Below are positions 19,046-26,300 of a DNA stretch of 64,000 nt, piece after piece. The stretch lies in assembly GCA_963934015.1 (NCBI GenBank), contig CAWVWT010000001.1, positions 1-64,000 on the forward strand. Reading direction: 5' to 3'. Both the position numbers and the translations under genes were made by a program. The stretch's first letter is position 1. Every line of letters begins with the position of its first letter. Source of the stretch: MGIIb-P sp963934015. Lineage in GTDB: Archaea > Thermoplasmatota > Poseidoniia > Poseidoniales > Thalassarchaeaceae. Under the pieces are notes generated by a model. That model did no database searches. It had not been told where the DNA came from and saw only the letters and a program-made list of their open reading frames with translations.

Positions 19046-20092
19046 CTACCCTACACGGTCATTTGGTGGCTTTCCTTGCCGAAATATGCCCCCCAATAGC
19101 CCGATACTAAATGAGGTGTGGAGAATGAGTAATAGTAACGAGACACCCCAAATCATTGAGACTTCTTTTGCAAGGCGCGCTTCATTGGCGCCAACTCCAA
19201 TTAAGGTTCCAACGTATGCGATGATTGGCCACAAAAAGTTGGGTAAAAACAACGATGATTGCCCATCAATTGCAAAACCAATGACCATTAGGATACCAAT
19301 CCAAGGAAGGAATTCACCAATACGCATTCTCGATCTTGCATCAATAACATGTTTCATGCGCCAAAACCCATAGCGGTAACCCATTTTCCACCATTGTTTG
19401 ACCGTTGTACGCTTTGCCATTCGGACCTGTGTTTCTGCTGTTCTCCACAATGGCCAATTATTGTCAATCAACCGTAGATTAATTTCACTATCTTGTGTTG
19501 TGATAAAATCTTCATTCCATCCTCCAACATCTTCGACTGCCTCGCGGCGGTACAATGTAAACGGAGGTATTTTTGTTGGACCTTCTTTTGAAAATCGCGC
19601 GAATTGACCCGAACCACCTAGTGAGCATGAGAGGGTTGCTTCAATCCAGCCTTCTACCTGCCCTTTGGGTAAATCTGATTCGATGACTCTCGCCCCTAAG
19701 CCCCCAAGACGGGTGCCCAATTGTGATTCAATTGCATGGAATCGAGCGACTCGGACTTCTAGGTGATCGGGTGAGACCCAAGCGTGCCCAATCATCTCGA
19801 GGATGAATTCATCCCCGTGATCAAGGTAATCAAGTGCTAGATTGCGAGCATGCGGGACGTACTTGGAGGGATTATGGATGAGTGTGATTTGTGGGCCACC
19901 TTTGGCTGAACTCTCTTCAGAAAGTCGTTCAACAATATTGGTTGTACCATCTGTAGAACCACCATCTACCACCAAAATTCGATGGAGATGAGACGGGTAT
20001 GTCTGGTCAATGAGACTTTGAAGACAACGCTCGATATGCGTGGCTTCCTGCCAAGTTGGAATCACTGTGGCAACCACGGATGTGGGTTCCAT
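19046..20092 (-). CDS. Family 2 glycosyltransferase, membrane-associated
   Basis: The ~348-residue product opens with VVATVIPTWQEATHIERCLQSL and ILVVDGGSTDGTTNIVERL, the nucleotide-sugar binding fold of GT-A family 2 enzymes. An acidic metal-binding region and PPFTLYRREAVEDVGGWNEDF, the acceptor-site block, follow. Two or three C-terminal transmembrane helices (FLPWIGILMVIGFAI; WPIIAYVGTLIGVGA; IWGVSLLLLILHTSFSI) recall ExoA-like enzymes. It probably adds sugar to a lipid-linked or surface glycan, fitting a window that also encodes AglB; the substrate cannot be told. ATG 20092 is preferred because it abuts the first beta strand; ATG 20107 is five residues longer. Confidence 0.85.
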   Translation of the reverse strand: MEPTSVVATVIPTWQEATHIERCLQSLIDQTYPSHLHRILVVDGGSTDGTTNIVERLSEESSAKGGPQITLIHNPSKYVPHARNLALDYLDHGDEFILEMIGHAWVSPDHLEVRVARFHAIESQLGTRLGGLGARVIESDLPKGQVEGWIEATLSCSLGGSGQFARFSKEGPTKIPPFTLYRREAVEDVGGWNEDFITTQDSEINLRLIDNNWPLWRTAETQVRMAKRTTVKQWWKMGYRYGFWRMKHVIDARSRMRIGEFLPWIGILMVIGFAIDGQSSLFLPNFLWPIIAYVGTLIGVGANEARLAKEVSMIWGVSLLLLILHTSFSIGLLGGIFRQGKPPNDRVG

Positions 20093-20176
20093 GGTGGTCC
20101 ACCTCATCCGGTGTGTGTCAAGGTTCCGTGCCCGAAAGCGAAAAAGAGTGCCTTTGGCCAACATGGGCTGTTCACC

Positions 20177-20701
20177 ATGATGCGCACGCCACACGTCACA
20201 GTTTCAACGCGCGTGATGCCACACGAAGTTGGACAAAAATGCGTGAATGCAGTGCAGAAAATATTCCCCGGATTTTTGGTCACTGGTGTACCCCTAGAGG
20301 CCGATTTCCCAGTGGAAAGAGAAATGATTGAATTTGTATGTGATGGTGTATCACCGGACCTATTTGTCGAATTACTAGGGAAACAGCGTATTCTCGACAC
20401 GGCTCTGGATGCAATGTCGTTGAATCTGCGGGCCGATGTAACGAATTTTCTTATTTCCCGCCAAGCTGCATTATCCGGAAAAGTCGCTTTTGTTCTGGAT
20501 ACTGAGCGAACAGTCGGTGGTGTTGTGGAAGTTACACTCGAATGCGAGAATTTAGCAGGTTGGCTACAAGAGGTGACATGGCATCCGGGCAGGCGAGAAG
20601 TACCACGTTCAGTTGGAGATGAATTGAGTATGCACTCAGATGGTAGCTTGACCGAGTGGTTCGATAGCAAAGGTCGTGCGACCTTCCGAACCGATGATTA
20701 G
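20177..20701 (+). CDS. UPF0201 family archaeal protein
   Basis: A ~174-residue protein matching the archaeal UPF0201 family (uncharacterised, suspected to bind RNA). Recognisable parts are the N-terminal strand VTVSTRVMPHEVGQKCVNAVQKIFPGF and the family block RILDTALDAMSLNLRADVTNFLISRQAALSGKVAFV, followed by a GGVVEVTLECENLAGWL strand. Tandem ATGs at 20177 and 20180 are both possible. It is divergent from the glycosyltransferase with a spacer of about 85 bases, and its TAG stop overlaps the stop of the convergent gene by 4 bases. Confidence 0.75.
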   Translation: MMRTPHVTVSTRVMPHEVGQKCVNAVQKIFPGFLVTGVPLEADFPVEREMIEFVCDGVSPDLFVELLGKQRILDTALDAMSLNLRADVTNFLISRQAALSGKVAFVLDTERTVGGVVEVTLECENLAGWLQEVTWHPGRREVPRSVGDELSMHSDGSLTEWFDSKGRATFRTDD

Positions 20702-21732
20702 AGGGTTTCGAAGCCGTTCGATGCTAAACGCTCAATAAATCCAATGTCTGCAGGAAGCCAGTTCAACAAATTGGCTTCAGCAGCTGTAATCCAACGGCAT
20801 TCGTCATGTACAGTTGGGGTCAATCGTTGCTCCTTGAAGTGGCATGCAAAAAATGCGATACGGACAATCATCGCACCATAATCGTGTTCGATAGTATCGA
20901 TCAGTGTTCCATTTTCGATATTGACACCTAGTTCTTCATCCAATTCGCGTTTCAGTGCTTCCAACTGAGATTCACCCCCCTCCACCTTTCCACCAGGGAA
21001 TTCCCAATACCCCGCCATGACTTGGCCGGTTGCTCTTTGGCAGGCCAATATTTGGTGTTCGGAATTGATGAGAACACCACCAACAACTTGCACGATTGGT
21101 TTCTGCACAATGCGGGAGCTTAGTTCGTATAGAATTTCCAATTGATCTTCTTCAGATATGATTTCAAATGGTGGAATGTGGACGAAAATTGCAGGTAAAG
21201 CACGGCCTTTTGATTGTACACCCGTTTTTTCAATTGAACTTAAGGTCCGATAATACGTTTCATTGCAAATAAATTGTCCACAATTTTCACTGATTTCGAC
21301 GAATTCATTATCCGAAAATGCATGAACAATAGATGGTCTGTGGGCAGTGGTATGCAACAATGCGAGGCCTGATTCATCAACAAACCCATCTAAAATTTGG
21401 CGCCCATTGTTATCAGCAATTCGGAAATTTAGAGCATTGATTGCACACATTTCAAATCGTATTTTCTCGGCTTTTTCATTCAACCCAACGTGAATGATGG
21501 CGTCAACATTTGACAAATGGTCAGTGCTTGCTCGGCTACCAACTTCATCTACAGTCAATATTTGTCCAGAATAAGTCAGCTCGATGGATTCTGATTCCAA
21601 CCCATAAGGTGGCATTTCTAGAGGATAGCGGATCTGGGTCGTACCTAGAATACGCTCGACCAATGTTTTCGAAGGATTTTCTGAGTGCTCACCAAACGGC
21701 TCAAAACCGGTCAACCAAATTCGTGCCTTCAT
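20698..21732 (-). CDS. Pyroglutamyl-peptidase I fused to a Nudix hydrolase
   Basis: A ~344-residue two-domain protein. Residues 1-~210 are a C15 peptidase that removes N-terminal pyroglutamate: WLTGFEPFGEHSENPS at the N terminus, a Glu in IRFEMCAINALNFR, the Cys in CGQFICNETYYRTL and a His in IFVHIPPFE, so the Glu/Cys/His set is complete. Residues ~220-344 are a MutT/Nudix domain with the intact box G-x5-E-x7-RE-x2-EE-x-G (GGKVEGGESQLEALKRELDEELG) preceded by a WEFPGG strand. The frame is continuous across both. ATG 21732 is chosen because it precedes the first strand. Separate domains are normal in other organisms; what links pyroglutamate release to nucleotide clean-up is unclear. Confidence 0.85.
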   Translation of the reverse strand: MKARIWLTGFEPFGEHSENPSKTLVERILGTTQIRYPLEMPPYGLESESIELTYSGQILTVDEVGSRASTDHLSNVDAIIHVGLNEKAEKIRFEMCAINALNFRIADNNGRQILDGFVDESGLALLHTTAHRPSIVHAFSDNEFVEISENCGQFICNETYYRTLSSIEKTGVQSKGRALPAIFVHIPPFEIISEEDQLEILYELSSRIVQKPIVQVVGGVLINSEHQILACQRATGQVMAGYWEFPGGKVEGGESQLEALKRELDEELGVNIENGTLIDTIEHDYGAMIVRIAFFACHFKEQRLTPTVHDECRWITAAEANLLNWLPADIGFIERLASNGFETL

Positions 21733-21793
21733 TATGCATATACACGTGCTCAACGGACATAGCAATTATGGATGTGGCCTCTGCCAGCACAAC

Positions 21794-22345
21794 ATGGACG
21801 AGGGTGAGTTAGAATTCAAAGCGCATCGTGATAGTATGGAGCGATTTGAAGACCAATCTGGCCGAGATGGTGCAGATGGGAGCCTGATTTTGGCTGACGC
21901 ACTTACCTATGCAGCCGGTGCAACGGCTTTCATCACCGCTATTCTCGATGCAATGGACGATGGTGGTTTCACTACACGTACTGGGATTCTAATCGGGGCG
22001 GGTTTTGGCCTTTGGATTTGCTCGCAATCCCTCAATAATTTTCGTCGCCTATTGCCCGTTTGGTTGCGTGTCGTGTTGGGAATGCGAATATTGCCTGAAA
22101 CATTTGAAGAGCAGAGTATGTTTTCGCGTAAAAGAAGAATGTGGACGATTGTAATCGCTGCAATCTTAACAGCAGTCATCGCCCTACAATTTACAACCGA
22201 TGGTGCAAGTGTCATCACACGATCTGGCATCCCATTTCACTATGTGTTATGGGGAATTGTAGTCCTCGATATCTGCGTCGCAATTCAATGGAATCGTGTG
22301 ATCGGACAATCAAACCAAATCGCTGATCGACCTGGCGGATGGTAA
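21794..22345 (+). CDS. Four-helix membrane protein, function unknown
   Basis: About 183 residues with four hydrophobic helices (ALTYAAGATAFITAILDAM, GILIGAGFGLWICSQSL, MWTIVIAAILTAVIALQF, YVLWGIVVLDICVAIQW) and an acidic, soluble N terminus. No family recognised. The frame is open from ATG 21734, but that would leave only one base to the divergent Pcp-Nudix start; ATG 21794 (MDEGELEF) leaves room for a TATA-like GCATATA (21736-21742). Some uncertainty in the start remains. A second small membrane protein follows after 66 bases. Confidence 0.55.
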   Translation: MDEGELEFKAHRDSMERFEDQSGRDGADGSLILADALTYAAGATAFITAILDAMDDGGFTTRTGILIGAGFGLWICSQSLNNFRRLLPVWLRVVLGMRILPETFEEQSMFSRKRRMWTIVIAAILTAVIALQFTTDGASVITRSGIPFHYVLWGIVVLDICVAIQWNRVIGQSNQIADRPGGW

Positions 22346-22411
22346 TCACGGGACGCAAGGATGGCATAGTATTGAACAGGATGGACAAGCAGGCGGGGTT
22401 GAGGCAGAGCG

Positions 22412-22810
22412 ATGAATAGAGGTGAGGATGATGATTTGGTGGTATCTTTGCCAGCCAATAATCCCGCACCCCCGTCGGGACGACTGCGGGACACACTAGG
22501 GGCAATACGTATCATATGGACTGAATTAACAGCAGGTGTGGGTGCATGGGGTTCACTGAAGCCCCTCATTGCTGGAGTACTGGCAGTTGTACCATTCTTT
22601 TTCTTGGGGCAGCATTTTAATCGCCAACATCAGAAAGGATTCGATTGGATGTTACTACAGTTACCGCTTGTTTTGACGGTGCTTCTTTGGCCAGTACTAT
22701 GGGCATGGTCGATCGTTGATGCATACAGAGTTGCAATGATTGCTGTGTCCGAGGCAGAAAATAAACGTCGTATTCTCGAATGGGTGGAGGTTGCACCCAT
22801 TGCTGAATGA
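22412..22810 (+). CDS. Small two-helix membrane protein, function unknown
   Basis: 132 residues. A polar N terminus (~45 residues) is followed by two hydrophobic helices (LIAGVLAVVPFFFLGQHF and LPLVLTVLLWPVLWAWSIVDAY) and a short charged tail (SEAENKRRILEWVE). The family is not recognised. The helix pair with an aromatic end resembles small membrane proteins of the TM2 kind but the diagnostic residues are not obvious. Ends 10 bases before the convergent gene. Confidence 0.55.
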   Translation: MNRGEDDDLVVSLPANNPAPPSGRLRDTLGAIRIIWTELTAGVGAWGSLKPLIAGVLAVVPFFFLGQHFNRQHQKGFDWMLLQLPLVLTVLLWPVLWAWSIVDAYRVAMIAVSEAENKRRILEWVEVAPIAE

Positions 22811-22820
22811 ATGGATTGAA

Positions 22821-23300
22821 TTACCAATCTTCTGGAATCTCCAGGGGCGAAAACAGTTGCCCTGCACCTTTTGAATCAGCCAACTGATTGCGCGCAAGAT
22901 GTTCCCACTGGCGCAATTGCATCAGGGCATCAGCCAGTGGCATTTCAGTCGCAACCATGGATGAACGCAGAATCGTATCAAGAATATCCATCCTATCATC
23001 ATCGAGATTCTCAAGGACGGTTTCCAGAGGGGGACCAGTTGTTTCTGGAGTTTCATTTTCACCCAGCATTGGCCATGGTTGAGCCAATATTTGGGGTAAA
23101 GTTTCTCCTTCAGATTCGGCCTGAGTCGCCAGTGCTTGTGATAATTGACGAGTATACTTTGAGAACACCAAAGAAACTTCAATCAATGGCATAGAATATT
23201 GCCGTAAAAAATTGACGATTTGTTCTTGTAAAAAAACCATCTTTTCGGTATTATCGGAATCAGGTTTAGGGATTGGAATCCGTGGTAAGTCCTCTGTCAT
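22821..23300 (-). CDS. Soluble helical protein, function unknown
   Basis: 159 residues with no signal peptide or transmembrane segment. Mostly predicted helical, with acidic low-complexity sequence in the centre (PMLGENETPETTGPPLE). No motif was recognised. It starts 15 bases after the stop of the 1852-residue surface protein gene and in the same direction, so it is probably the distal cistron of that transcript. Confidence 0.55.
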   Translation of the reverse strand: MTEDLPRIPIPKPDSDNTEKMVFLQEQIVNFLRQYSMPLIEVSLVFSKYTRQLSQALATQAESEGETLPQILAQPWPMLGENETPETTGPPLETVLENLDDDRMDILDTILRSSMVATEMPLADALMQLRQWEHLARNQLADSKGAGQLFSPLEIPEDW

Positions 23301-23315
23301 GAGATTACCTCAAGC

Positions 23316-26300
23316 CTAAAGTTGACCGCTTTCACGTGCGATATTTATCTGCTCTTGTGTCCAACCACCTGCGAGTAATTGCTCATCTGAAAATACACTT
23401 GAACCGGTCAAAACTCCACTCAAATTGTGCCCGCCAGCAACAAAATCTATGGCGGCTTGCTTCAATTCGCTTTGACGCAAATAACCATTCGCATCGGCAT
23501 CATAATGGCTTGCAAAAGATAGGAACGCGGCACCATCATGTATCCCATGCGTGTTGATAATATTGGAGAACACGCTGTTACTGAAATCGAGTGGGACATT
23601 GATCTCGGGTGCGGGTGCAGCAGCCTCAATCGCAACGAGGGAATCCATATTTGTTGGAGGGGGTGGGTTCTCAAAACCGGGAGGAGGGGCCATGTTTGTT
23701 GGTGGGGGTGGGTTCTCAAAACCGAGAGGTAGGGCCATGTTTGTTGGTGGGGGTGGGTTCTCAAAACCAGGAGGAGGTGTGATAGTACTCGCTGTAATTT
23801 CGACTGTGTCCGCCTGCTCTAACAGGTCAGCTTCATCATCAATTTGTGATTGTCTCTCACGCCGGTAAAGGGCCAGCATTGCAACACCAAAGCAAAGTGA
23901 TGCGACTGCGATGATATACAATACAAACAATCCCTTTGAGTCGTTGATTTGCTGTGAAAGGGCTTCACCATCACGTGCAGTATGTGGTTTTACTTCCAGA
24001 GGTTCAATTGTAACCCAATCGATATCGATGTGGCGATCGCGCGCAACGAGTTGATATCTGTGGATTTCACTTTCTTCAACCACATTAGTTGGTAATATCA
24101 ATGTGGCTGACCAATTTGCCATAGAATCGATGCTGACAATCGTTTCAACGTCGGAAACCTCGACCCACAAGTCAGTAGATATTTCTTCAATCAAAATAAA
24201 TGTAATATCACCTGCATGTTGATTATTATTGATTCCTTGAACTGACAATTGTGCCACATCGCCACCGACTGGTGAAGGATTGCTCCACGAAATTGTAGTA
24301 TGCTCACCTCGAAGATCGATTTCAGGACCTATGCGGACCAATCTCCACTGGACAAGAGGGGTGTGCTCGGTATTGTTTTCTGCCAAGTAGGGATTTCCAG
24401 CTTCATCCGAACCGGTAATCCACACATCGACCATATAACCAGGTAGCAATTCAATGGATCCGCTATCAGTCAAATCCATCAGACCCTCCCAACTCCAATC
24501 AGCACCAATCGGTGTCCCTTGTTGGAAAGGTTGGTTTCCGCGTGAAATCTCACTGGTTCCGGCTCGAATACGCCAATGAATTTCTGTGGGCCGATTAGTA
24601 TCAAACCCATGTTCGTCGGAAACATGGAGACTGACTGGTAGTTGGTGAATGTCGCTCAATCGCACATCACCATTGGGCCCAATCGAACGGATTTCAGGAG
24701 GAGTACCATCTACCACCAATTGAATCCGAGGTTGCTGATCTGTTGTGTCATCCGCTAATCCGGGTAGATTTTCAAGGCTGGCATACATATCGAGCCCCCC
24801 ACTGCGAACATTTGGCACGAGAATATCAAGGGTAAAATCACCGCCTTCACGCGGCACAGCGGACCATGACCTCTCTAAATCACCGACAACAATGTCAAAT
24901 GCACCTTCAGGAGCAGGCGTTGAATCCTCACTGAACAGGATTCTACCGCCGATACGAACTACTTGACCTGCGGCAATCAATTCTGGATCTTCGCTAGGGC
25001 GATACAAATTGCGGCCTGTAGCCAAATCTGTAGCTGTAAAGTGCCCAGGTACGAGGTCAAATCTCAAATCGTTATCCAAACTCCATTCATCATAACCCAG
25101 ACCCCCTGAGTCCTCATGGCAAGGAACATCAGTATTGAGATCACAAGGCCAATCTATGACTTTTACAATGGGTACAAAAGTGGTGTCACCATTTGTGTCG
25201 AACTCCTCAGGGAACCACCAAGTCAATTGGAAACGGATGTCAAGATAGAGAATACTGCTGTTGGTTGGCTCCGTCGATGACGAACTGTAAAGGTTGGAAA
25301 CTGCCACTGCTGTACTACCGGATTCAAGATACATGGTGTGACCTTCATCGGGATGGGTGAAATTGGCCCATATTGATGCCCTTTCATCATCGAAATCCTC
25401 AATCAATGAAAGATGGACTGATTGAATGTCTTGCCAACCATTTCCATCTCCAATTAACAATCGAGCGATGTATTCAGTTCCAGGGTGAAGAGGTGATTCA
25501 TCATCATGGCCTAAGAGTGTGGAATTCACAGTTTCGATGAGGGGTGAAAACTCTTCTCTGATGGAATAGGTCACCAAATCAGCATCCCAGTCGGGGATGA
25601 TGACTGAACCAATACCACAGGGTGTAGGGACATCTGGACAGACTGGGCCGCCACCTCTGGCCAGAACATTCTGTTGCTGGTCTTCCCCACTGACATAGAA
25701 AGACACCTTTTCCCCATGCCCGTTTGAACTGTCATCGATGATTCCATTGAATATGTTGAGGCCACCGGGTAAATGCTCAGGAGAGCGCAATATTTCGGTT
25801 TGATATTCATCAGCATCAGGGATCAAATTGTAATTCAAATCATCTTGTGCTTCAACCCAATAATGCAGAGTGATTTCAGTTGGCGGGTCGACTGAATCTT
25901 CAACAGTGATACTGATGGATTGTGTACCCGCGTGAACTTCGATTCCATCATCAGGTGTCGCATCCATGACCAACGGGCTATTTCCATCGAGGACAATCCG
26001 CATGGTATTGAAATTTGGATTTACATAACTTGACCCGTTTGGCATTGAGACTGCTGAAATTTGGAATAGCATTCCACCTTGACTGGATTGAACAGGTGTT
26101 TCAAAGGTCATGTAATACTGTCCATGGGCGGGATTGGCTTCGAGCATGAATACCTCTTCCACTGATCCTGCCAAAGGTTGGCCATTTTGGCCTAAATTTT
26201 GGCCAACCAGTTCAATGTTAAACTGCCCTGCTTGTGGAGACAATGTCGTCCCTTCAAAGGCAATTTTCCCACTGAATGTTAGATTGGTACCTCCACGCAT

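Noticed and set aside
23651..23779. 45-bp tandem repeats as a CRISPR array
   Set aside because: Units are contiguous without spacers and translate in frame as a Pro-rich linker.
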